In this document: piece after piece, positions 26,216 to 33,559 of the stretch
How positions within the stretch are numbered: the first letter of the stretch is position 1
How the letters are laid out: each line of letters begins with the position of its first letter
NCBI GenBank assembly: GCA_963795385.1
Contig: CAWCHK010000004.1
Coordinates: 62,001-126,000 of the forward strand
Length of the DNA stretch: 64,000 bases
Direction: 5' to 3'
DNA from: CAVURS01 sp963795385
Lineage (GTDB): Bacteria; Actinomycetota; Actinomycetes; Actinomycetales; CAVURS01
The notes under the pieces: model-generated
The model's input: the letters and a program-made list of their open reading frames with translations, nothing else
Told to the model about the DNA's origin: nothing
Database searches by the model: none
Made by a program: the position numbers and the translations under genes

Positions 26216-26337
26216 GTCTCGACGCTAGGGCCGGTGCTCACGAACCGGCGCCGCTCCGCGGTTACGGGACGCTGACGCTTGGTCCGGCGACGGGTTCAGA
26301 GCACCGCGCGCTCGTCGTTCGCGGCAGGCTGTCGGTC

Positions 26338-27810
26338 GTGAGGATCCGCGATGAGGGGCGCATGGTGGCCGCGGCCGTCCCCATGGTGCTGACCGATGCC
26401 GCGGTCGCGCGATGGGGGGACCTCGGGCACCGATCCCTCCTGGCGGTGCTCTTCGGACTCACCTGGGCGGCCTTCGTGCCAGGCGCCTGGTGGGTCCTGC
26501 GTGCCGACGGACCCGCGGACGAGCCCGCCGGGCGGCGATCTCTGCGACTCGTGGTGGTCCTGGCCGGTCTGCTGCAGCTCCCGGGCCTGTTCGCCGGGCA
26601 GCACATCACCAACGATGCCTACCGCTACGTCTGGGACGGGCGGGTCCAGCTGGCGGGCATCTCTCCCTACCGCTACGCACCCCTGGACGATCACCTGGCC
26701 CGGCTCCGCGACCCCTACCTCTTCCCGGGGCTGCGTCCGGACCAGAAGTCCGGTGTGGAGACGCTCGAGAAGTTGCCGACCGACAAGCAGCAGCTGCGGG
26801 TGCTGGACACGCAGGACACCCGGTCCCGGATGAACCACGATCGAGTCACCACCATCTACCCGCCCGTGGCGGAGGCCTGGTTCACGGCAGTGGCTCTGGT
26901 CACGCCCTGGGCATGGGGCACCCATGGCCTGCAGCTTGGATGTGCCCTGCTGGCAGTCGGATTCGCCTACCTGCTGGGGCGATGGCTCACCCGTCAGGGG
27001 GGCGACCCGCGTCGGGCGCTGCTGTGGGGCTGGTGTCCCACTGTGGTCGTCGAGGCCAGTGTCGGGGCGCACGCCGACGTGCTGGCCGCCGTCCTGCTGG
27101 GAGCAGCGGTCATCGTCCTGACTGGAAGCGCCCGGGGGCGGCGGTTCGCCGGTGGAGTCCTCCTCGGCCTGTCCATCGGCGCCAAGCTGACGCCGATCCT
27201 GCTCCTGCCCGGCTTCACAGTCCTGCGCAGGCGTCGGCGGGACGGCCGAGGCGCGGGGCGGCGAGACGTCAGGGTCGCCCTGACCGCGCTCGCCACGACC
27301 GTGGCGACGTACGTCCCGCACGTCCTGGTCGCGGGCACGCTGGTGCTGGGCTTCCTGCCGGGCTATCTCAACGAGGAGGGTTTCGACGACGGCCAGGGTC
27401 GCTACGCGATGCTCGGTCTCGTCCTGCCGCCAGCGGCTCGCAAGCCTGTGGCCATCCTGCTGGCCGTCGCCCTCGTGGTCCTCGCGCTGTGGCGGGCCGA
27501 CCCCGAGCAGCCGCAGAACACCGCGGTCTGGCTCTTCGGCGGGGCTCTGCTGATCGGAACCCCCGGATATCCCTGGTACTGCTTGCCGCTCGTGGTGCTG
27601 GCCGTGCTGGCGGGCCGGGTCGAGTGGTTCGCGGTGGCCATCGCCATCGACGCTGCGTACTCCCTCTACCGCGTGCCCCACCTGCCCGGAGCCGCCTGCG
27701 CCGTGGCCGGCCTCGTGGTGATCGTCGCGTCGCGGGTCAGGACGACGCGCGCCGCCAGTGTGCCCTCGGGGGCGGTCGATCTCGTCAGCCCCACGCCGCT
27801 GCCCCGGTAA
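26338..27810 (+). CDS. GT-C mannosyltransferase-like membrane protein (GT87-like)
   Basis: 490 residues with 10 or more hydrophobic helices. The first extracytoplasmic loop carries the GT-C catalytic signature NDAYRYVWDGR followed by SPYRYAPLDD, as in polyprenyl-phosphate-mannose-dependent transferases (GT87/PimE-like). Such enzymes add a sugar from a lipid donor to a glycan or glycolipid outside the membrane. GTG 26338 is preferred (GGCAGG 9 bases upstream); ATG 26362 is an alternative. It is divergent from the molybdoenzyme. Within the locus it is the likely final acceptor of the lipid-linked sugar made by the GT2. The acceptor is unknown. Confidence 0.8.
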   Translation: MRIRDEGRMVAAAVPMVLTDAAVARWGDLGHRSLLAVLFGLTWAAFVPGAWWVLRADGPADEPAGRRSLRLVVVLAGLLQLPGLFAGQHITNDAYRYVWDGRVQLAGISPYRYAPLDDHLARLRDPYLFPGLRPDQKSGVETLEKLPTDKQQLRVLDTQDTRSRMNHDRVTTIYPPVAEAWFTAVALVTPWAWGTHGLQLGCALLAVGFAYLLGRWLTRQGGDPRRALLWGWCPTVVVEASVGAHADVLAAVLLGAAVIVLTGSARGRRFAGGVLLGLSIGAKLTPILLLPGFTVLRRRRRDGRGAGRRDVRVALTALATTVATYVPHVLVAGTLVLGFLPGYLNEEGFDDGQGRYAMLGLVLPPAARKPVAILLAVALVVLALWRADPEQPQNTAVWLFGGALLIGTPGYPWYCLPLVVLAVLAGRVEWFAVAIAIDAAYSLYRVPHLPGAACAVAGLVVIVASRVRTTRAASVPSGAVDLVSPTPLPR

Positions 27811-27835
27811 CCGTCACCGGCGTGGGGCTGACGAG
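27781..27835 (+). terminator. 17-bp perfect hairpin with the stop codon in its loop
   Basis: Arms 27781-27797 and 27819-27835 pair perfectly over 17 bp. The 21-nt loop contains the TAA stop (27808-27810) of the mannosyltransferase gene. The left arm is coding sequence. It likely ends transcription of the glycan operon and leaves the two-component genes to a promoter in 27836-27894. Confidence 0.75.
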
Positions 27836-27894
27836 TCCCTTACGGACGGGCGAACGGGCACCGGCATCCGTGGCCCGGCCGTAGGCTGGTTGGT

Positions 27895-28641
27895 GTGGCA
27901 GCCCGGGTCTTGGTGGTCGAGGACGACCGGACCGTCTCGGGTGTGGTCGAGGCCTACCTGACCAAGGCGGGTCTGGAGCCGCGCGTCGCCTCTGACGGCC
28001 TCACCGGGGCCTCGGAATGGCGGCGCTGGCGGCCCGATCTGGTGGTGTTGGACCTGATGCTGCCGGGCCTGTCCGGGCTCGAGCTCCTCCGCCGGATGAG
28101 GGGTGATGCCGACCCGACTCCGGTTGTCGTCCTCTCCGCTCGTGGTGACCAGGAGGACCGGATCGTCGGTCTCGAGGTCGGCGCCGACGACTACCTGGTG
28201 AAGCCGTTCAGCCCGCGCGAGCTGATCCTGCGGATCGAAGGCCTGCTGCGCCGGGTCGAGCAGCTCAAGAAGTCGAACTTGTTGCCGCGCAAGGTGGTCC
28301 GCGGCTCGCTCACCATCGACACCGGCGTGCGCTCGGCAACGGTCAACGGTCAAGCGGTGGCCCTGACGCCGCGAGAGTTCGACCTGCTGGCCTTTCTCCT
28401 CGCTCACCCCGGCCAGGCGTTCAGCAAGCGTGAGCTCCTGCGTCGCGTATGGGGCTGGGACTTCGGCGACGACTCGACGGTGATGGTGCACGTGAGGCGA
28501 CTGCGGGAGAAGGTCGAGCTCGATCCCTCAGACCCTCGGCTCGTCCTCACGGTTCGCGGGCTGGGATACCGGTTCGCCGATGACGATGCACGCCAACCCC
28601 AGGACGTGAGGGGCGTGAACGGCGAGGGGGCCGTCGAATGA
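27895..28641 (+). CDS. OmpR-family response regulator
   Basis: A 248-residue two-component regulator. The receiver domain (1-120) has the acidic pair ED-D (9-11), phospho-acceptor D53 (VVLDLMLPG) and the lysine in DYLVKPFSPREL. The C-terminal winged helix (~140-230) contains LTPREFDLLAFLLAHPGQAF and DSTVMVHVRRLREKVE. The GTG start follows a strong hairpin. It overlaps the sensor kinase gene by 4 bp (ATGA). The GCCGTAA array at 21395 is a candidate target (inference). Confidence 0.95.
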   Translation: MAARVLVVEDDRTVSGVVEAYLTKAGLEPRVASDGLTGASEWRRWRPDLVVLDLMLPGLSGLELLRRMRGDADPTPVVVLSARGDQEDRIVGLEVGADDYLVKPFSPRELILRIEGLLRRVEQLKKSNLLPRKVVRGSLTIDTGVRSATVNGQAVALTPREFDLLAFLLAHPGQAFSKRELLRRVWGWDFGDDSTVMVHVRRLREKVELDPSDPRLVLTVRGLGYRFADDDARQPQDVRGVNGEGAVE

Positions 28642-29795
28642 GCCGGGACACCCAGAACATGCTGTTGATCTCAGTGGCGTGCGTCGTCGGTGCGGGGATC
28701 GTCGGAGGCCTTCTCCTGCGGCTGGTCCGGCGACGATCGCTGTCCCTCTCACTGCTCGTCGCTGCGCTGGTACCGATGCTCGGCGTGACCCTGGCCGTTC
28801 TGCTGAGCGTGCGGCAGATGTTCATCTCGGCGCACGACTCGCGGGTGACGCTGATCACGGTCGCCTCCTCGGCCGTCTTCTCCGCGTTCGTGTCGGTCTG
28901 GCTCGGACGCCGGGTCGCCGTCGAGTCGCGCTTCCTGGGCGAGCAGCTCCTCGCCCTGGGACGGGGCGACGGCGAGCCGACTCCCGTCGCGGACGACCGG
29001 CCGGGCGGACGGCGCGGTCAAGCCCCTGCGGAGCTCACGGAGCTGGCCGGCCAGCTGGTGGCGACGCGGGCCCGCCTGGAGGAGTCACGCCGGCGAGAGC
29101 TGGCGCTGGAGGCCAGCCGGCGAGAGCTGGTCGCCTTCATGTCGCATGACTTGCGCACTCCGTTGGCGGGACTTCGCGCCCTCGCCGAGGGGTTGGAGGA
29201 CGGCGTGATCGAGGACACGGGGTCGGCGCTGGCCCGGATGCGACAGACCGTCGATCGAATGAATGGTCTGGTCGACGACCTGTTCGAGCTGTCCCGGCTC
29301 AGCTCCGGCGGTCCCTCGCGACGGATGACGTCGGTCAGCGTGGCCGAGCTCGTCGATGACGTGTCGGCGTTGCTCGACGATCTGGCGCGCTCCCGGGACG
29401 TCACGATCGTGGTCCAGGCCACTGAGAACGACCGGCTGCGGGTGATGGGCGACTCTGACGAGCTGGCTCGGGCACTGACGAACCTGCTGGCCAACGGAGT
29501 GCGTCACACGCCCGCGGGCGGCCTGGTTCGGCTGGTCGCCGATCGCGCCGGCGACGGCAGGGTCCATTGCGCCGTCGTTGACGGCTGCGGTGGTATCGCC
29601 GAGCAGGATCTGCCCCGGCTCTTCGAGGTCGGCTGGCGAGGGGCCGCCGACCGTACCCCGGACGATGGCGGAGCCGGGCTCGGCCTGGCCATCGCGCTCG
29701 GCGTGGCCGAGGCTCACGCCGGCACCATCGACGTGGTGAATGTCCCCGGCGGTTGCCGCTTCGAGCTGGCCCTGCCCGCCGGACAGCCGGCCTGA
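28638..29795 (+). CDS. Sensor histidine kinase
   Basis: 385 residues. Three hydrophobic N-terminal segments (about 8-28, 38-58, 70-90) with almost no external loop suggest an intramembrane-sensing kinase. They are followed by a HAMP-like linker rich in basic and acidic residues. The H-box is FMSHDLRTPLAG with phospho-histidine H170. The ATPase domain shows the N-box ALTNLLANGVRHTP, VDGCGGIAEQDL and GGAGLGLAIALGVAEAH. It is coupled to the response regulator. The lack of a periplasmic domain fits sensing of membrane or cell-envelope state. Confidence 0.93.
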   Translation: MSRDTQNMLLISVACVVGAGIVGGLLLRLVRRRSLSLSLLVAALVPMLGVTLAVLLSVRQMFISAHDSRVTLITVASSAVFSAFVSVWLGRRVAVESRFLGEQLLALGRGDGEPTPVADDRPGGRRGQAPAELTELAGQLVATRARLEESRRRELALEASRRELVAFMSHDLRTPLAGLRALAEGLEDGVIEDTGSALARMRQTVDRMNGLVDDLFELSRLSSGGPSRRMTSVSVAELVDDVSALLDDLARSRDVTIVVQATENDRLRVMGDSDELARALTNLLANGVRHTPAGGLVRLVADRAGDGRVHCAVVDGCGGIAEQDLPRLFEVGWRGAADRTPDDGGAGLGLAIALGVAEAHAGTIDVVNVPGGCRFELALPAGQPA

Positions 29796-29881
29796 CGGCT
29801 CACCCGCGACGTTCGACGCTGCGGCCCGGCCGCCCACGTAGCCCGCTGGTGCTCAACGGCTCCGCCGGTGAGCATGGGGGT

Positions 29882-30538
29882 ATGGACGACGTGCTGGCGG
29901 ACCTGTACGGCACGCTGGTCCGGACGCTGCGTGGCCGGGCCGAGGGTGACTTCGCCCGGCCGACCCGTACGGCGGCCTGGACTGTCCGGGAGCTGCTGTT
30001 CCACCAGTTGCTGGACGCCCAACGGGCTCTGGTCGCTCTGGCCTCGCGCACCGACGAGGACGCCGACGTGGATGCCGTGACCTACTGGCGGCCGTTCCGG
30101 CCGGGCCAGGACGACGGCTGGGCCGGCGAACACGCACGGTTCGTCCAGGTGGCGGCTTCGGCGTACTCCTCGGGCGACGCGCTGCTCACCCACTTCGAGA
30201 CGACGGCCGAGGCCGCTGTGCGTGCCTGCGCGGGGGCGACGGGTCGGGTCCGCACCCAGGGTCATGTCATCGCGGTGGCCGACCTGGTCTCGACCCTGGT
30301 CGTCGAGGCGACCGTGCATCTCCTGGACCTGACCGTCGACCTGCCGGACGCCGGAGGGCCGGGGCCTGACGCGCTGGCCGAGACGCGGCGCGTCCTCGAG
30401 GCGGTCCTCGGCGCCGCGCTGCCCGGCGGCTGGGACGACACCGAAGCGGTCCTGAAGGGGACCGGACGGCTCGAACTCAGCCCGCCGGACGAAGCCGAGC
30501 TCGGCGACCGCGCGCGAGAGTTTCCATTGCTCGGTTGA
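29882..30538 (+). CDS. Mycothiol-dependent maleylpyruvate isomerase-family protein
   Basis: 218 residues of the DinB/MDMPI helical-bundle superfamily, typical of mycothiol-producing actinobacteria. Likely metal-site residues are H45 in LLFHQLLDAQRA and the H/D pair in EATVHLLDLTVDLP. ATG 29882 is chosen because the first helix (DVLADLYGTLVRTLR) begins there. Many members transfer or isomerise using mycothiol; the substrate here is unknown. It stands alone, converging with the trypsin/WD40 gene. Confidence 0.75.
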   Translation: MDDVLADLYGTLVRTLRGRAEGDFARPTRTAAWTVRELLFHQLLDAQRALVALASRTDEDADVDAVTYWRPFRPGQDDGWAGEHARFVQVAASAYSSGDALLTHFETTAEAAVRACAGATGRVRTQGHVIAVADLVSTLVVEATVHLLDLTVDLPDAGGPGPDALAETRRVLEAVLGAALPGGWDDTEAVLKGTGRLELSPPDEAELGDRAREFPLLG

Positions 30539-30544
30539 CCCGCC

Positions 30545-32371
30545 TCAGGCGCCCGGCGCACGCCAAATCTTGGCCGTCATGTGCTCGCCGCCTGCCGTCG
30601 CGAACACGTCGCCCGTGCCGGCAACGGCGATGTCCAGCACGGGGTGCTTGCTGTGACGTGCGATCGCGAGTGGGGTCTGCTTCATGGCGTGCCACATCAG
30701 GATCGAACCGTCCGTGTTCCCGAAGACCACGCGCGTCCCGGCCTGATCCGCTCCGACGCACTGAGCGAACCGATCGACGACGACGACGTACAGCCCCAGA
30801 CGGTACTTCCCGACGAGCTTGCCGGTACGGCATGACCAGCCGGTCTGCTGGGTGCGACCCGAGGCAGTGACCAGCCAGCCCCCGTCATTCACGAAGACGG
30901 CGTTCCAGACGGGCACGTTGCCGTACATCGGGACGGGCGACACCCGGTGGTTGACCTCCAGCTGCAGCGACCAGTCATCGGTGCGCCACAGCCGTGCCGT
31001 CATGTCCAGCGATGTCGTCGCGAGCAGTGACCCGTCGGGACTGAAGCAGGATCCGGTGACCTTCGGTCCTTGGCGCTCGGTGAAGCGGTCCGCCAGCCCG
31101 GGTCTGCGGTGCCGGAGCCGGGCGAGGACCGACTCCTGCTCCAGGTCGTAGACGACCGCCTCCTCCCCACCCGTCACGGCGAGCAGTCGATCGTCCGGGG
31201 ACCAGGTGATCGATGCTCGGCGGCCTACCCACCCGCTCGATCCGAAGGTCAGGCCGGCGAAGTCCACGGGCAGATCGGGGGACGGGCCGGAACCGCGGCC
31301 GCTGAGGTCGAGGATCCGGGTGCGACCCTCGAGGTCGATGGTCGCCAGCCGATCCCCGGCGTGGTCGAACCGCACGTCGCAGACTCCAGCCACGTGGTCG
31401 AACCGCTCGACCTCAGTCGTGTCTTCGACCGTCCAGATCCGGACCGTTCCGTCCTCTCCTCCCGTGGCGAGAAGCCGACCCGAGCGGGTCAGGTCGACTG
31501 TGCGGACGACGTCGTCGTGAGCCGAGAGGGAGCCGATCTCGGTGGCCGCCGGAGCGGTGATCCCCATGGCCAGCTTCTGCTCCTGGAGGAGGTGAACGGT
31601 CTCACGGACGCTACGGCGCCCGTCTCGCTTCCCTTGCAGCCGAACCAGTTTGGACGCGTCGGAGACGCCCAGGCGGGTCCACCAGTCCACGGCATTGGCA
31701 AGCCCGGCGCCCCAGCCCGGCTGGTTCGAGGGGTGGCCGATGAGGGCCAACGGCGTGGCGGTGAGCGCCGACGAGCCCTCCCGCGGACCGTGCATCGTGA
31801 TGACGGCGAGCAGGCAGCCCCGCGCCATGACGGGTGCGCCGGACATGCCCGACCACTCGGAGCGCATAAAGGCGGCCTCCGTCGCCGGGAGTGGGCGCGG
31901 CGAGCTCGTCACGTGCAGGGTCAGCAGCCCGCTCACCAGGTTCGACAGGGCAGGAACCGTTCCGAGGACGTGCTCGGTCTCGCGCTCGGCATCGAGGCCG
32001 GCAGCGCGCTCCTTGAACGACGGGTAGCCGATCGCATAGCACTGCTCGGTCGCGTGGGCCGAGCTGCCGTCACGCTCGAGGAGCGCGACATCGAGCGCAG
32101 GCAGTGGGGCGACCTCGTCCTGGATCTCGAGCAGGGCCAGGTCCGGGCCGCCCGGCCATGAGACGAAGTCGGGATCCACCGTGGCCGCATGCCTGACCTT
32201 GTCCGGCCCCCGGACCCAGACCTCGTTCGCCCCCGCAGCCACGTGCCCCGCCGTCAGTACGGTACGGCCGGCGACGATGCAGCCGGACCCGTAGCGGTAG
32301 CGCGGAGACTCGGAGGTCCCGAGGTCGCAGATCACCTCGACGACCCGCATGGCGAGCGGTGTGTCGCCCAC
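30545..32371 (-). CDS. Trypsin-like serine protease fused to WD40 repeats
   Basis: 608 residues, with no signal peptide and so predicted cytoplasmic. Residues ~10-230 are a trypsin-fold protease with an intact triad: H43 (VLTAGHVAAG), D77 (GPDLALLE) and S177 (SGMSGAPVMARG). A linker (~235-285) leads to a WD40 beta-propeller (~285-605) with repeats such as GRLLATGGEDGTVRIW and GSLLATTSLDMTARLW. The GTG start lies 2 bases after the stop of the Trypco2 gene. Proteases of this kind joined to sensor repeats occur as effector modules in the NTPase-linked conflict systems of multicellular actinobacteria. Here no NTPase is present. The propeller may sense a ligand and release proteolysis (inference). 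Confidence 0.85.
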   Translation of the reverse strand: MGDTPLAMRVVEVICDLGTSESPRYRYGSGCIVAGRTVLTAGHVAAGANEVWVRGPDKVRHAATVDPDFVSWPGGPDLALLEIQDEVAPLPALDVALLERDGSSAHATEQCYAIGYPSFKERAAGLDAERETEHVLGTVPALSNLVSGLLTLHVTSSPRPLPATEAAFMRSEWSGMSGAPVMARGCLLAVITMHGPREGSSALTATPLALIGHPSNQPGWGAGLANAVDWWTRLGVSDASKLVRLQGKRDGRRSVRETVHLLQEQKLAMGITAPAATEIGSLSAHDDVVRTVDLTRSGRLLATGGEDGTVRIWTVEDTTEVERFDHVAGVCDVRFDHAGDRLATIDLEGRTRILDLSGRGSGPSPDLPVDFAGLTFGSSGWVGRRASITWSPDDRLLAVTGGEEAVVYDLEQESVLARLRHRRPGLADRFTERQGPKVTGSCFSPDGSLLATTSLDMTARLWRTDDWSLQLEVNHRVSPVPMYGNVPVWNAVFVNDGGWLVTASGRTQQTGWSCRTGKLVGKYRLGLYVVVVDRFAQCVGADQAGTRVVFGNTDGSILMWHAMKQTPLAIARHSKHPVLDIAVAGTGDVFATAGGEHMTAKIWRAPGA

Positions 32372-32373
32372 AG

Positions 32374-32700
32374 CTACCCCTTCAGAACGTCCGTGGCGTC
32401 GGCCACGGTGACCGGCCGGCCGCTGTCGTCCACCGGTGATCCGAACACCACGGTGACCGTCTGCGTCGAATCGTGTTGCCAGCCAAGGCCTGCACCGACG
32501 TCGAGGCCCACCAGCGGGATACGGAACCCAGCCTTCCCGTCGCCGGACCTCGTGGCGACGACCTGTAGCTGGACGGTCATCGACTGAATGGGGAAGTGGA
32601 GCTTCTGACCCGCTCCCTGCGCCTGGGCCTCGAGGAGGTCCGAGCGCAGGAGGGCGATCGCCTCAGCGAGTCGAAGGGTGTCTCGCGGCTGGTCGGGCAT
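32374..32700 (-). CDS. Trypco2-domain protein (trypsin co-occurring domain 2)
   Basis: 108 residues. An N-terminal amphipathic helix (LRLAEAIALLRSDLLEAQAQG) is followed by three beta-strands, including HFPIQSMTVQLQVVATRSGD, then GKAGFRIPLVGLDVGAG, and a final DSTQTVTVVFGSP. This is the pattern of the Trypco2 family, named for its genetic linkage to trypsin-like conflict effectors. ATG 32700 follows GGAGGTGG; an in-frame ATG at 32763 lacks such a site. It sits 2 bases upstream of the protease-WD40 gene, so the two products probably work together, for example as an adaptor or inhibitor of the protease (inference). Confidence 0.82.
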   Translation of the reverse strand: MPDQPRDTLRLAEAIALLRSDLLEAQAQGAGQKLHFPIQSMTVQLQVVATRSGDGKAGFRIPLVGLDVGAGLGWQHDSTQTVTVVFGSPVDDSGRPVTVADATDVLKG

Positions 32701-32911
32701 GAACCCACCTCCAGGTCCGACGTCGGACCGAGGCAACAGGTCCGGATCCGAACCGTGGCTCACACCCTACGGCGCCTCTGCCTTAAGTGGTCAGAAATAG
32801 CTACGTCGAGCGCAGGGCAGAGTTGGCCAGTTCCGGTCAGGTCCCGGCGCCCGGCTCTGCCTAGCGTCGACAGCGGCGTCGACGGCGCCCCGATCTGCCA
32901 GGAGGCACGAG

Positions 32912-33169
32912 ATGATCGCATTGCCAGTCAGTTTCGCCAGGTCGCGGCTCTTCGCGACCGCCGCGTGCACCTTCGTCCTGCTCAGCGCGGCGTCCTTGCC
33001 TGCGAGCGCCCACCCCACTGTCGGCGATGGTTCGCCCGCATTCGTCGCCTCCCGCGGCGACACAGCTCCCGAGTGCGGCGCAGCCCGCGTTGGCCGACAG
33101 CGGTTGTTCTGTGACTACCTCACCGGAGCCGGTGTCCCCGCGCCCAGCTGGATTCCTGAACTTCCGTGA
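32912..33169 (+). CDS. Small secreted protein, unknown function
   Basis: 85 residues. A clear Sec signal (basic start, LFATAACTFVLLSAASLPASA) is followed by a ~52-residue mature part beginning HPTVGDGSPAF, with two cysteines (PECGAA and RLFCDYL) that could form one disulphide. AGGAGG 6 bases before ATG 32912 strongly supports translation. No family is recognised. It is divergent from the Trypco2/protease pair across a ~210-bp gap. Confidence 0.7.
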   Translation: MIALPVSFARSRLFATAACTFVLLSAASLPASAHPTVGDGSPAFVASRGDTAPECGAARVGRQRLFCDYLTGAGVPAPSWIPELP

Positions 33170-33263
33170 GCACCGCTCCCACGCCCCTCCCGCGGGGACA
33201 GCGTTCGTGGGACGCTGAGAGGTCGCCGGGACGCGGTTTCGGGCGCACGAGGAAGGGCGGGCC

Positions 33264-33533
33264 ATGCCAATCTTCTTGATCGAGCGCAGATTTGCCGAGG
33301 AGCTGGTGATCTCGGCGGACGGAATGCGAGAGGTCAACCTCATCAACGACGCGGAGGGAGTGCGCTGGCTGTACTCCTTCCTCTCTGTAGACCGTCACAA
33401 GACCTACTGCATCTACGAAGCACCGTCGGCGGAGCACATCGTCAGCGCAGCCGTCCGAGCCGGCCTACCCGCGGATGTTGTGATCCCTGTCGCCGGCAAA
33501 GTGCTTCCCGACGGATCGCTCACTCCCGTCTGA
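33264..33533 (+). CDS. DUF4242/SCO4226-family nickel-binding protein
   Basis: 89 residues of a small ferredoxin-like fold found as a nickel-binding protein in Streptomyces (SCO4226). Recognisable parts are MPIFLIERRFAEEL, GVRWLYSFLSVDRHKTYCIY and EAPSAEHIVSAAVRAGLP. GGAAGGGCGGGCC precedes the ATG. Nickel binding is a family property. The nickel-pincer-type LarA homologue lies 3 kb away, but that proximity may be coincidental. Confidence 0.82.
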   Translation: MPIFLIERRFAEELVISADGMREVNLINDAEGVRWLYSFLSVDRHKTYCIYEAPSAEHIVSAAVRAGLPADVVIPVAGKVLPDGSLTPV

Positions 33534-33559
33534 CCCGCCCGCAACCGTCGCAGCGACGG

